Below, piece by piece: positions 25,423 through 34,651 of a stretch of DNA of 64,000 nucleotides. Position 1 is the first letter of the stretch. Every line of letters starts with the position of its first letter. This DNA comes from Aquimarina aggregata (GTDB taxonomy: Bacteria; Bacteroidota; Bacteroidia; Flavobacteriales; Flavobacteriaceae), in NCBI RefSeq assembly GCF_001632745.1, contig NZ_LQRT01000013.1, positions 558,001-622,000 on the forward strand. The letters are read 5' to 3'. The position numbers and the translations under genes were made by a program. The notes beneath the pieces are model-generated. The model was not told where the DNA came from. It did not search any database and was given only the letters and a program-made list of their open reading frames with translations.

Positions 25423-26496
25423 TTATGTCCTTATTCTGGGATCAAGCCATCCATATATAATATCGACAAATATATTGATAAGTATAAACATAGTGGCTAT
25501 AACTAATACAGAACCCATAATCACAGGAAGATCTAAAGTATTTAATGCATCAACAATTTCTTTTCCTAAACCGTTCCATCCAAAAATATATTCCACAAAT
25601 ACAGCACCTGCCAGCATTGATGCAAACCATCCTGATATGGCAGTTACTACAGGGTTTAAAGAGTTTTTTAATGTATGTTTTCTTATAATTTGAAACATTG
25701 AAAGTCCTTTTGCTTTTGCAGTACGTATATAATCTTGACTTAGAACTTCTAATAACGAATTACGCATTAATTGTGTTACCACCGCTAGTGGTCGAATACC
25801 AAGAACAATTGCCGGAAGAATTAAGTTTTTTAATTGAATGTAACTTCCTTCGCCAAAATCATCTACCTCATAAAGACTACCATTCATATTAAGATTAGTA
25901 AACTTATGCAAGACATATCCAAACAACCAAGCAAAAATAATGGAACTAAAAAACGAAGGAACACTCATTCCTAAAGTGCTTAATAACTGAATAAGTCTAT
26001 CCATCCAGCTATCCTTATTTAAAGCACTAATAATTCCCAATAACACTCCAATAAAAATAGCAATAAGAATAGCTGAAACAGCTAAGACTGCCGTGTTTGG
26101 CAATGTCTCTTTAATCACATCACTCACTTTTTTTCCGCTTTTTTGAAAAGAATCTCTTAAATACGGAAATTTAAGAACCACAGCAGTATTACCAGTAATA
26201 AACAATGTACTTGCGGTATATTTTTTAGTATTCAGGTAAGAAAAATCATCTTTATCTAAACTATGAAAAGAAACTGGAGAAAGATCATTAACATAATAAG
26301 AATATTGTGATATTAAAGATTTATCAAAACCATACTTTTTTCTCACGTTATCTAATTGTTCTTTGCTTTCGTTTTGCCCCAACATCATTTGTGCAGGATC
26401 TCCTGGCAAAATTGTAAAAAGAAAAAAGATCACTGTTACCACTCCTAACAGAGTAAGTAATGCATATCCTATTTTATGAATTAGATAATTGAGCAT
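25423..26496 (-). CDS. ABC transporter permease, DppB/OppB type, without partners
   Basis: A 357-residue inner-membrane permease of the peptide/nickel class, with about six helices and the cytoplasmic EAA-like loop (RTAKAKGLSMFQIIRKHTLKN). DppB features at the N-terminus are clear: FFLFTILPGDPAQMMLGQN. The partner DppC permease, two ATPases and binding protein are not adjacent, which is unusual for this class, although the gene is kept at this site in many flavobacteria as I recall. It lies 10 bp after the BT_3928-type gene and is probably in its operon. The substrate cannot be told. Confidence 0.88.
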   Translation of the reverse strand: MLNYLIHKIGYALLTLLGVVTVIFFLFTILPGDPAQMMLGQNESKEQLDNVRKKYGFDKSLISQYSYYVNDLSPVSFHSLDKDDFSYLNTKKYTASTLFITGNTAVVLKFPYLRDSFQKSGKKVSDVIKETLPNTAVLAVSAILIAIFIGVLLGIISALNKDSWMDRLIQLLSTLGMSVPSFFSSIIFAWLFGYVLHKFTNLNMNGSLYEVDDFGEGSYIQLKNLILPAIVLGIRPLAVVTQLMRNSLLEVLSQDYIRTAKAKGLSMFQIIRKHTLKNSLNPVVTAISGWFASMLAGAVFVEYIFGWNGLGKEIVDALNTLDLPVIMGSVLVIATMFILINIFVDIIYGWLDPRIRT

Positions 26497-26506
26497 TCTT
26501 TAATTT

Positions 26507-27601
26507 TTATAAAGAAAGATCGTCTGCATCATTCCAATGCAGCTTTTCTACAATTACACCTTTTTTAAGTTGCACTATCCCAGGGTTAGACCTAAGAATT
26601 GTCTTAAGAGCGGTCTCATCTGTAGTATAAAAATCGAAATTAAGATTGTATTTTGTTTTTACTTCTGACATTGCTTTAGGTGTTGAAGCTGTTAGTGCTA
26701 TTACTTCATACCCTTTTGCTATAGCTTTATCTGTTGCTTCTTTGATTTCATGTAATCCTTCTGCTTCGCTTTTGGATAAATTATAGGTTACTATAACAAT
26801 TAAGTTTTCTTTTCTCAAAAACTCGGTTGTATAATCCACACCTCCTTTTTCTATAGCAAAATCATGAATTGGTGGCTCATATCCCTCTTTAATTGTTTCG
26901 GTATCGACACTAATAAAAGTTCCATCTACTTTTGGATAGTCTCCTTTTGTCGTCACTATTTTCTCAGCACCATTTACTTTAAATTTCCAATGATAATCAA
27001 ATTCAGCCTTAGGAGCATCTGCAGGCACTTTCATCCCTTCTTCTATATTTGTGCCTATTTTATAGGCTCTAAAATCTAATGCAGGCATATGCATCAATAC
27101 GTGATAAGCAAAAGCCAAACAAGCTGTAAAAACTCCAAACACTATCCATTTATGAGCTGAAAGTGGATTAATAGGAGTTATGTATTTTCTTCCGACAAAT
27201 AAAACAATAATTAATACCAAAAGAATAATATCTTTAGAGAAAGACTCCCAAGGTGTTAACGGTAACGCATCTCCAAAACAACCGCAGTCTGTAACTTTAT
27301 TGAAATAAGCTGAATAAAAGGTTAAAAAAGTAAAAAATACAATCATTAACAATAATGACCATACTGTAAATTTGGGCAAATACCCTAAAATCAATGTTAT
27401 ACCTAATATTATTTCAAAAATCACTAAAAAGATGGCTATCAGTAACGCAAATGGTATAAGAAATTCTAAGTTAAGAACTCCTTCTCCAAAATATTCTTGA
27501 AGTTTATAAGAAAACCCCACAGGGTCATTTAGTTTTATAAATCCAGAAAACAGAAACAAAGCCGCTACAAATATTCTGGAAAACGTGACTAGTATTTTCA
27601 T
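26507..27601 (-). CDS. BT_3928-family protein: DoxX-like membrane domain plus thioredoxin-like part
   Basis: A 364-residue protein. Residues 1-165 contain four to five helices of the DoxX/MauE type (LFLFSGFIKLNDPVGFSYKL, CGCFGDALPL). The remainder has an extracytoplasmic linker and a domain with thioredoxin-fold character (IVIVTYNLSKSEAEGLHEI, EVIALTAS, YTTDETALKTILRSNPGIV) but no CxxC. The family is restricted to Bacteroidota and its role is not established; a part in envelope redox chemistry is a guess from the two domains. It is followed by the orphan permease and tpiA. Confidence 0.85.
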   Translation of the reverse strand: MKILVTFSRIFVAALFLFSGFIKLNDPVGFSYKLQEYFGEGVLNLEFLIPFALLIAIFLVIFEIILGITLILGYLPKFTVWSLLLMIVFFTFLTFYSAYFNKVTDCGCFGDALPLTPWESFSKDIILLVLIIVLFVGRKYITPINPLSAHKWIVFGVFTACLAFAYHVLMHMPALDFRAYKIGTNIEEGMKVPADAPKAEFDYHWKFKVNGAEKIVTTKGDYPKVDGTFISVDTETIKEGYEPPIHDFAIEKGGVDYTTEFLRKENLIVIVTYNLSKSEAEGLHEIKEATDKAIAKGYEVIALTASTPKAMSEVKTKYNLNFDFYTTDETALKTILRSNPGIVQLKKGVIVEKLHWNDADDLSL

Positions 27602-27696
27602 AGTATTAAATGATGATGTTTACTTTTAGTGCCTACAAGATAGTGACAGTTTAAATCTTATTACCTTTGGTTTAACAGTATTTTAAAATTCTAAGT

Positions 27697-28245
27697 TTAT
27701 GCCTCTAAATGAATCATAGCAAATACTGCATAGTTAATCATATCTTGATAATTTGCATCGATTCCTTCGCTAACAAGCGTTTTTCCTTTGTTATCCTCTA
27801 TTTGTTTTACCCTAAGTAGTTTTTGAAGAATTAAATCTGTTAAAGAACTTACTCTTAAGTCTCTCCATGCCTCACCATAATCATGATTCTTATTCATCAT
27901 TAACTCTTTAGTGATCGCAATATGTTTATCGTATAATCGTGAGGCTTCTTCTGATGATAGATCTGGTTGGTCCGCAATTCCTTTTTCTATTTGTATCAAA
28001 GCCATAATACTATAGTTTATAATACCTATAAATTCGGAAGCTTCATCTTCGTCTACTTTACGAACATCATTTTCTTGTAAGCTTCTTATTCTTTGTGCTT
28101 TAATAAATATTTGATCTGTCAATGAAGGCAGTCTTAGTATTCTCCAAGCACTTCCGTAGTCCTTCATCTTTTTTATAAATAGATCACGACACACTGTAAT
28201 TATCGTGTCATATTGTGTAGACGTATCTTGCATATAACTGTTCAA
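27697..28245 (-). CDS. DUF1599 domain protein (two repeats)
   Basis: A 182-residue protein made of two similar halves. Each carries a KDYG/HDYG-AWR-LR-SLTD motif: KMKDYGSAWRILRLPSLTD and NHDYGEAWRDLRVSSLTD. It is an all-helical nucleotide-pyrophosphohydrolase-like (MazG/dUTPase-like) architecture by appearance, but its activity is not known to me. It is divergent from folP with a 79-bp shared control region, and lies on the same strand as, but 95 bp upstream of, the BT_3928-type gene. Confidence 0.82.
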   Translation of the reverse strand: MNSYMQDTSTQYDTIITVCRDLFIKKMKDYGSAWRILRLPSLTDQIFIKAQRIRSLQENDVRKVDEDEASEFIGIINYSIMALIQIEKGIADQPDLSSEEASRLYDKHIAITKELMMNKNHDYGEAWRDLRVSSLTDLILQKLLRVKQIEDNKGKTLVSEGIDANYQDMINYAVFAMIHLEA

Positions 28246-28324
28246 TTTTGCGTAAATTTCGCTTTAATATGGGAATAAAACCAATTAAACGTTCAAATTT
28301 CCTGAAAAATACAAAATCTCTAAG

Positions 28325-29164
28325 ATGACAATTAACTGCAATGGTTCTTTAATAGATTTATCAACCCCCAAAGTAATGGGGATTCTTAATATTACTCCTG
28401 ATTCATTTTATGATGGTGGTCTTTATAAAAATGAAACTCAAATTTTAAACCAAACAGAAAAAATGCTTACTGCAGGGGCTACCTTTATAGATATTGGAGC
28501 CTATTCATCTAGACCAGGTGCTGATCACGTTTCTATCGAAGAAGAAAAAAACAGGATTTTGCCGATTGTTGAATTATTAGTTAACCGTTTTCCTGAAATC
28601 CTCCTTTCTATTGACACCTTCAGAAGTGAAATTGCCAAAAGTTGCATTAATTTGGGAGCCGCAATTATAAATGATATTTCTGGCGGAAGTCTAGATCCTG
28701 ATATGATTTCTGTGGTGGGTGAATTGAAGGTTCCATATATCATGATGCATATGAAAGGGTCACCACAGACTATGAAAGATTTAGACCAATACGATGATTT
28801 GATTGGTGAAATGAATTTATATTTTGCAAAAAAAGTATTCGAAGCTAGAAAAAATGGAATTAATGATATCATTATTGATCCTGGATTTGGTTTCGCAAAA
28901 AACAGTACTCAGAACTTTAACCTTTTACAAAATCTTAAACTTCTAAAAGTTCAAGAATTACCAATTTTAGTAGGAGTTTCTCGAAAATCAATGATTTACA
29001 AAACTTTAAATATTAAAGCACATATGGCTTTAAATGGCACCTCAGTTTTAAACACTGTAGCTGTACTAAATGGAGCTTCTATCATAAGAGTTCATGATGT
29101 TAAAGAAGCAGTAGAATGCATCTCGTTATTAAACACATTAAAAGAAAGCAACTCATATAATTAA
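28325..29164 (+). CDS. folP: Dihydropteroate synthase
   Basis: A 279-residue folate-pathway enzyme condensing hydroxymethyl-dihydropterin pyrophosphate with p-aminobenzoate; the target of sulfonamides. Signatures are present: VMGILNITPDSFYDGG, IDIGAYSSRPGA, SIDTFRSEIA, IINDISGG, IIDPGFGFAKN and LVGVSRKSMI. Length and order are normal. It precedes cdaA by 99 bp; this neighbourhood of folP with diadenylate cyclase is common in Bacteroidota. Confidence 0.95.
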   Translation: MTINCNGSLIDLSTPKVMGILNITPDSFYDGGLYKNETQILNQTEKMLTAGATFIDIGAYSSRPGADHVSIEEEKNRILPIVELLVNRFPEILLSIDTFRSEIAKSCINLGAAIINDISGGSLDPDMISVVGELKVPYIMMHMKGSPQTMKDLDQYDDLIGEMNLYFAKKVFEARKNGINDIIIDPGFGFAKNSTQNFNLLQNLKLLKVQELPILVGVSRKSMIYKTLNIKAHMALNGTSVLNTVAVLNGASIIRVHDVKEAVECISLLNTLKESNSYN

Positions 29165-29263
29165 CAAGCATAACAAGAATTCTTTATTAGACAATACAGC
29201 TTTTTAAAGTTTTCAAATCTAGGTTTTCACTAATTTTTCTATTTTTACAAAAACACCTGACAT

Positions 29264-30040
29264 TTGGATTTAATCAATCTTAGAATACTTGATGTACTAG
29301 ATATTGTATTAGTAGCTTTTCTACTATACTACATATACAAGTTGGTAAAAGGTACAGCAGCAATTAACATATTCATTGGTATAGTAATTATCTATTTGGT
29401 TTGGAAACTGACTCAGTTTCTTGCTATGGAAATGTTAAGTAGTGTACTTGGTGAGTTTATTGGCGTTGGTATGTTTGCTCTTATTGTTGTTTTTCAACAA
29501 GAAATCAGAAAGTTTCTTTTAATGATCGGATCTACTAATTTTGGAAGGAGACGTAAATTTTTACGCCAATTAAAATTTATTAGAGACACCCCAGAAGATA
29601 GCCTTACAAATATCAAAGCAATTATAGAAGCATGTAATAGCATGGGGAAAACTAATACAGGAGCTCTTATCGTTATCAAGAGAAATACTTCTTTAGATTT
29701 TGTAAAAACATCTGGTGATGAAATGAACATACAAGTAAACACACCTATTCTTGAAAGTGTTTTTTACAAAAATAGCCCACTGCATGATGGAGCAATGATT
29801 ATTGAAGATAATCATATTGTTGCAACCCGGGTTATTTTACCTGTATCTAATAGTGATAGCATGCCTCTGCGATTTGGTCTACGACATAGAGCAGCCGTTG
29901 GCATTACAGAAAAGACAGATGCTTTAGCTCTTGTTGTAAGTGAAGAAACAGGTAAACTCTCTTATATAAAAAACGGAGAATTTGTTATCTATAAAACGCA
30001 AGAAGAAATAATAGAAAAAATAAAAAGGGATTTAACTTAA
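29264..30040 (+). CDS. cdaA: Diadenylate cyclase CdaA
   Basis: A 258-residue membrane enzyme making cyclic di-AMP from two ATP. Three N-terminal helices (about 10-75) precede the DAC domain, with the catalytic DGA motif (SPLHDGAMII) and RHRAAVGI. The start is a TTG (29264); no ATG lies in frame before the conserved MDLINL-like N-terminus, and the next internal Met would remove two helices. Its stop overlaps the ATG of the DUF3667 gene by 1 bp (TAATG), suggesting coupled translation. Confidence 0.93.
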   Translation: MDLINLRILDVLDIVLVAFLLYYIYKLVKGTAAINIFIGIVIIYLVWKLTQFLAMEMLSSVLGEFIGVGMFALIVVFQQEIRKFLLMIGSTNFGRRRKFLRQLKFIRDTPEDSLTNIKAIIEACNSMGKTNTGALIVIKRNTSLDFVKTSGDEMNIQVNTPILESVFYKNSPLHDGAMIIEDNHIVATRVILPVSNSDSMPLRFGLRHRAAVGITEKTDALALVVSEETGKLSYIKNGEFVIYKTQEEIIEKIKRDLT

Positions 30041-30825
30041 TGAGTGACTTAATAACCGTTACCGATTGCAAAAATTGCGGACAACAAATAACAACCTATA
30101 ATTTTTGCCCAGATTGTGGTGCAAAAAAAATTACTAAACGAATTACTTTTAAAAATCTAGTTTCTGATTTTGTAAATCGTTTTCTAAATGTAGATAACTC
30201 TTTTTTTAAAACATTTATTCACTTATTTTCAAAACCTGATGAAGTAATTGATGGATATATACACGGACTTAGAAAAAGATATATAAATCCTTTTAGTTAT
30301 TTTGCACTTTCTATAACCATAACAGGGATATATTCTTTTCTTACAGAAAAGCGCTTGGAAGAATTAATGAATACTATTGATACACTTTCTAAAGAGCAGT
30401 TAGAAATACAACAAGCAGCTATGGATACTAGTTTTCAATATCAATCAATAATAAGTCTACTACTAATACCTATACTTGCTTTAATCTCAAGATTAGTTTT
30501 TGTTAATTATAAAAAATATAACCTCACAGAACATTTTGTAATCTATTTATATTCCTATTCTCACATTGTAGGTTTAATGACTATTCTTTTGTTACCAATA
30601 ACTTTTTTATCTGATAGTATTATTACGATTACCATAGTACAATTTGTAGTTTACATAACATATATCGCATACGTTTTAAAACGACTTTATCAGATCAATC
30701 TCAAAAAAATTATTATAAAAACAATATTGTTTTTAATTCTAGGTGGGTTTCTATATATACTTATAGGAATAATTAGCTTTTTGGTAATGCTTATCAATGG
30801 CACATTCGAAATGCCAACAAAATAA
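30040..30825 (+). CDS. DUF3667 zinc-ribbon membrane protein
   Basis: A 261-residue protein with an N-terminal zinc ribbon (CKNCG and CPDCG, residues about 9-31), a soluble linker and about five membrane helices (about 85-255). DUF3667 proteins are abundant in Bacteroidota and their function is unknown to me. Start and cdaA stop share one base, so the protein is made from the cdaA message; a link to c-di-AMP signalling or envelope control is only suggested by that. It converges with the MsbA-type gene, with a 30-bp gap. Confidence 0.82.
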   Translation: MSDLITVTDCKNCGQQITTYNFCPDCGAKKITKRITFKNLVSDFVNRFLNVDNSFFKTFIHLFSKPDEVIDGYIHGLRKRYINPFSYFALSITITGIYSFLTEKRLEELMNTIDTLSKEQLEIQQAAMDTSFQYQSIISLLLIPILALISRLVFVNYKKYNLTEHFVIYLYSYSHIVGLMTILLLPITFLSDSIITITIVQFVVYITYIAYVLKRLYQINLKKIIIKTILFLILGGFLYILIGIISFLVMLINGTFEMPTK

Positions 30826-30855
30826 CTCCTCCTCCGTAGTAAAAGAAAAAAAAAC

Positions 30856-32625
30856 TTACTCTGTAGTAGTGGCTGATGCAAATTGCACTTCATATAGGTT
30901 TCGATAATATCCATCGGTAATCTCAAGAAGTTCATTATGACTTCCTTGTTCTACGATCGTTCCCTGATCCATAACAATAATTTTATCTGCATTTTTAATA
31001 GTAGCCAACCTATGCGCAATTACGATGGAAGTTCTATCTTTTGTTATCTTATCTGTAGCATCTTGGATCAATTGCTCACTATGCGAATCTATTGAAGATG
31101 TAGCCTCATCAAGGACTAAAATTTCAGGATTAGAAACATAGGCTCTTAAGAAAGATATTAATTGTCTTTGTCCAGAAGATAACATTACTCCTCTTTCTTT
31201 CACATTATAATTATATCCTCCTGGAAGACTTGTTATAAAATCATGTATCCCTATTTCTCGAGCAGCCTGCTCTACTTTATCTTGAGAAATATTAGGGTTA
31301 TTAAGTGTTATATTGTTAAGAATTGTATCCGCAAATAAAAATACATCTTGTAACACTACTGCAATATGATCTCTTAAACTTTTTAGTTTTATTGTTTTAA
31401 TATCAGTATGATCTATAGCAATAACACCGCTGTCGATTTCATAAAACCTACTTAGTAAATTTATAATTGTAGATTTTCCTGCCCCTGTTGCTCCCACAAT
31501 AGCGACAGTATCTCCTGACTTGACTTCTAAAGAGATTCCTTTTAAAACCTCCTCTCCTGGGATATAGCTAAATCGAACGTTATCAAAAGAAATATCTCCT
31601 TTAACATGTATTAATTCTTCTTCTCCATTATCTTCAATTACCGATTGAGTATCTAGTACAGCAAAGACTCTATTTGCAGCAACCATTCCCATTTGTAATG
31701 TATTAAACTTGTCGGCAATTTGGCGTAACGGTCTAAATAAAATTTGAGATAATTGTATGAACTCTATAACAAGACCTAATGTCATCCCGTCTACTTGTGC
31801 CGCCTTTAATCCTCCATACCAAACTATAAGCCCTATAACAATAGAGCTAGCCATCTCTGCAATAGGAAAAAATATAGAATTATACCAAACTGTTTTTATC
31901 CAACCTTTTTTATGTTTTTCATTAATCTTTTTAAAATTAGCATACTCCGTTTCTTCTCTTGTAAAAAGCTGTACTATTTTCATTCCTGTAATACGCTCCT
32001 GCACAAAAGAGTTCAAATTTGAAACCTGAGTTCTTACTTCCTCGAAAGCAGCTTTCATTTTTTTCTGAAATACTCTTGTTGCATACACGATAAGCGGTAA
32101 AACAGCAAAAACCAATAAGGTAAGCTCCCAACTTTGATATGCCATATACCCAAGTATCGCAAGCATTTTAAGAAGATCACTTATAATCATAAATAATCCC
32201 TGACTAAAAATACTAGCAATAGTTTCGATATCACTTACTGCTCTAGTAACCAAACGCCCAACAGCTGATTTATCATAATACTGTTTTTTAAAGCCAAGCA
32301 TATGTTTAAAAAGCTTGACCCTAATATCCCGAATAACTTCTTGACCAAGCCAATTCGCAAAATAAATAAACAGAAATTGCGAAATAACATCTACTACTAA
32401 AAAGACCAACATTAATGTAATATAATACACTAATAAATCACCGTTTTTAGGTGTTATTGTCTTATCTATAACTTGTTTAAGAAGGTAAGGATTAACGATA
32501 GATAATGCCGCAAGTAAAATTGCCGAAAACGCAACAAAGTAAAAAGTCAGACGATAAGGATTTGTATATGTAATCAATCGTCTAAACAAACTAAAATCAA
32601 AAGCTTTTCCACTCTTTCCCGCCAT
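30856..32625 (-). CDS. ABC exporter, MsbA/multidrug type
   Basis: A 589-residue half-transporter: six-helix membrane domain (about 20-320) and an ATP-binding domain with canonical Walker A (GATGAGKST), signature (LSSGQRQ), Walker B (ILVLDEATSSID) and H-loop (VIAHRLAT). It works as a homodimer exporting lipids or drugs; the MsbA-like length suggests lipid flipping but specificity is uncertain. Its start abuts the truA stop, so the two are co-transcribed. Its complete motifs contrast with the degenerate ABC protein at 18940-20607. Confidence 0.9.
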   Translation of the reverse strand: MAGKSGKAFDFSLFRRLITYTNPYRLTFYFVAFSAILLAALSIVNPYLLKQVIDKTITPKNGDLLVYYITLMLVFLVVDVISQFLFIYFANWLGQEVIRDIRVKLFKHMLGFKKQYYDKSAVGRLVTRAVSDIETIASIFSQGLFMIISDLLKMLAILGYMAYQSWELTLLVFAVLPLIVYATRVFQKKMKAAFEEVRTQVSNLNSFVQERITGMKIVQLFTREETEYANFKKINEKHKKGWIKTVWYNSIFFPIAEMASSIVIGLIVWYGGLKAAQVDGMTLGLVIEFIQLSQILFRPLRQIADKFNTLQMGMVAANRVFAVLDTQSVIEDNGEEELIHVKGDISFDNVRFSYIPGEEVLKGISLEVKSGDTVAIVGATGAGKSTIINLLSRFYEIDSGVIAIDHTDIKTIKLKSLRDHIAVVLQDVFLFADTILNNITLNNPNISQDKVEQAAREIGIHDFITSLPGGYNYNVKERGVMLSSGQRQLISFLRAYVSNPEILVLDEATSSIDSHSEQLIQDATDKITKDRTSIVIAHRLATIKNADKIIVMDQGTIVEQGSHNELLEITDGYYRNLYEVQFASATTTE

Positions 32626-33372
32626 CTATTTTGTATATATTGTTTTAGGATAATCTACCTTTGTTAAGTATAAACCGTGTGCGGGTACAGAATAGCCTGC
32701 CTGTCCGCGATCTTCACTTTTAATAATCCTTATTAAATCTTCTTTAGTCAATTTATGTTCTCCTATTTCGATAAGGGTTCCGACAATTGCTCTTACCATA
32801 TTTCTTAAGAAACGATTTGCCGAAATTTTGAAAACAAGTTGATCTTTATCTTTCTCCCAAATCGCATTTGTAATGGTACAATTATACGTTTTTACATCGG
32901 TTTTGGACTTACTGAAGCATTTAAAATTCGTATAGTTTAACAGTAATTTAGCAGCTTCATTCATTAGATCCAGATCCAATGGTTTCTTTATATAGTAAGA
33001 TCTTTTAATTTCAAAAGGATCTTTTTCTAAAGTAACAAAATATTCATAGGATCTACTTAATGCATCAAATCTTGCATGTGCATTTTCTTTCACACTTCGC
33101 ACACACCGGATAGCTATCTCCGAAGGCAAGACCGAATTAAGTTTATACTTCAAAACATCATATTCCAATTTTCCTGCAAAATCAAAATGAGCCATAATTT
33201 GTTTTGCATGCACCCCAGTATCTGTTCTTCCGGCGCCTACAATTACAATTTTGGCTCTTAAAATTAAGGATAAAGCATCTTCTAAAACTTCTTGAACTGA
33301 AATCGCATTAGGTTGACGTTGCCAACCATGATATAAAGTTCCGTTATAAGAAAGTTCTAAAAAATATCTCAA
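32626..33372 (-). CDS. truA: tRNA pseudouridine(38-40) synthase
   Basis: A 248-residue enzyme making pseudouridine in the tRNA anticodon arm. The catalytic Asp lies in GAGRTDTGVHA, and other TruA marks are FLRNMVRAIVGTLIEIG and GHKLT-like C-terminal residues (IGEHKLTKEDL). The length is normal. It is the first gene of a truA-ABC pair; a TATATTTG -7 motif lies 33 bp before its start. Confidence 0.94.
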   Translation of the reverse strand: MRYFLELSYNGTLYHGWQRQPNAISVQEVLEDALSLILRAKIVIVGAGRTDTGVHAKQIMAHFDFAGKLEYDVLKYKLNSVLPSEIAIRCVRSVKENAHARFDALSRSYEYFVTLEKDPFEIKRSYYIKKPLDLDLMNEAAKLLLNYTNFKCFSKSKTDVKTYNCTITNAIWEKDKDQLVFKISANRFLRNMVRAIVGTLIEIGEHKLTKEDLIRIIKSEDRGQAGYSVPAHGLYLTKVDYPKTIYTK

Positions 33373-33405
33373 ATCAATAGCTTATTTTTGCAGTCAAATA
33401 GATCG

Positions 33406-33413
33406 CAAATATA
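33406..33413 (-). promoter_or_regulatory. Candidate -7 element of truA
   Basis: On the minus strand the octamer is TATATTTG, a perfect TAnnTTTG match, 33 bp before the truA start. No TTG was found at the expected -33 position. Confidence 0.38.
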
Positions 33414-33491
33414 CTTTTTATAATACAGATGTGTATAACGTTCTATCCTCAGTTTTCTTATTACAGTATAAATTATTCTTATAAAATATTT

Positions 33492-33986
33492 GTGAAAAAA
33501 ATTCTTCTATTAAGCGATACACATAGTTATATTGATGATCGCATATTACACTACTGCAAAGAGGCTGACGAAGTCTGGCATGCAGGCGATATTGGTGACT
33601 TAAAAGTAACCGATGCCATTGAAGCTATAAAGCCTCTAAGAGCCGTATTTGGAAATATTGATGACGAAAAGGCCAGAGTTACTTTTCCTTTACATCAACG
33701 ATTTACATGCGAAGACGTTTCTGTATGGATCACTCATATTGGTGGGTACCCCCCAAAATACAATAGTACTACTCGAGATGAAATTAAGACTAATCCTCCT
33801 AAACTGTTTATTTGCGGTCACTCACATATCTTGAAAGTGATTCCCGACAAAAGCAATGGCGTATTACATATGAACCCAGGAGCTGCCGGAAAACATGGAT
33901 TTCACAAAAAAAGAACCATGTTACGATTCAGTTTAAATGCAGGTAATATTGAAAATCTTGAGGTTATAGAACTAGGGCAAAAATAA
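33492..33986 (+). CDS. YfcE/MJ0936-type metallophosphoesterase
   Basis: A 164-residue phosphoesterase if begun at the GTG at 33492 (reading MKKILLLSDTHSY); an ATG 21 codons earlier would add an atypical tail before the first metal motif, so I prefer the GTG. Metal-binding motifs are in order: SDTH, HAGDIGD, FGNIDD, THIGG and CGHSH. Family members hydrolyse phosphodiesters with two metal ions; the natural substrate is unknown. It is divergent from truA, and its stop codon lies inside the left arm of a terminator shared with DUF4293. Confidence 0.88.
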   Translation: MKKILLLSDTHSYIDDRILHYCKEADEVWHAGDIGDLKVTDAIEAIKPLRAVFGNIDDEKARVTFPLHQRFTCEDVSVWITHIGGYPPKYNSTTRDEIKTNPPKLFICGHSHILKVIPDKSNGVLHMNPGAAGKHGFHKKRTMLRFSLNAGNIENLEVIELGQK

Positions 33987-34014
33987 AACCCGAAGTTGGC
34001 ATACTTCGGGTTTT
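33985..34014. terminator. Bidirectional terminator overlapping a stop codon
   Basis: A 12-bp perfect stem (33985-33996 with 34003-34014) and 6-nt loop, with A-run and T-run flanks. It serves both the phosphoesterase (whose TAA it overlaps) and the convergent DUF4293 gene. Confidence 0.85.
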
Positions 34015-34043
34015 AACGCACTAATACTACTAAGATTTTAGGT

Positions 34044-34454
34044 TTATCGTAATCGGTCTACAGATTTTACGAGATCCTCATCCTTTTTAATAGCCTTATT
34101 GGCTATCACTAATAAAACGATAGAAATAATAGGAATCAACATCCCAATACCTTTCTCAGAAACCATAGTTTCTCCAGATACCGTTAGCGACCAATAAACA
34201 AATACTCCTAGTAAAATAAAGTTTAATAAGATATTGATACGCCCCAACACAAATTGAAGCTGTCTTTTTTTAAATAAAAATATAGAAATCAAAGATAAAA
34301 TAGCAGATCCTATAAACATTCCTATTACCATAGGCTTCTGTATAGCAAACAAAGGATTCCCATCTGAACCTATGGCAAATGGCACATATAAACAAAGAAC
34401 TCCTGATAATACAGCAGCCAATAACAGATAAATAGTTTGAACTCTTTGGATCAT
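34044..34454 (-). CDS. DUF4293 family membrane protein
   Basis: A 136-residue protein with four membrane helices. I start it at the ATG at 34454 (MIQRVQTIYLLLAAV), the conserved N-terminus of the family; an in-frame ATG 43 codons upstream adds an unlikely basic, Cys-containing stretch reaching toward the rho promoter. The family is confined to Bacteroidota and almost always next to rho; its function is unknown. It is divergent from rho and converges with the phosphoesterase. Confidence 0.83.
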   Translation of the reverse strand: MIQRVQTIYLLLAAVLSGVLCLYVPFAIGSDGNPLFAIQKPMVIGMFIGSAILSLISIFLFKKRQLQFVLGRINILLNFILLGVFVYWSLTVSGETMVSEKGIGMLIPIISIVLLVIANKAIKKDEDLVKSVDRLR

Positions 34455-34651
34455 TAATTTTTTCTTAGAGAAAAGCAAAAATAAGAGTTTCTTTTCATAA
34501 ATATGTGCAAAAAATAAAAATAAAGTCGTATACTTGCAGCACAAAACATGTAACCTCTTCAATTTTAGGTTACTTACCTTCAAAATAAAATTTTCCTAGA
34601 ATTCTTCTTTTGAAAATTTATATCAAAACGTAAATTATATAACAAATTTAA

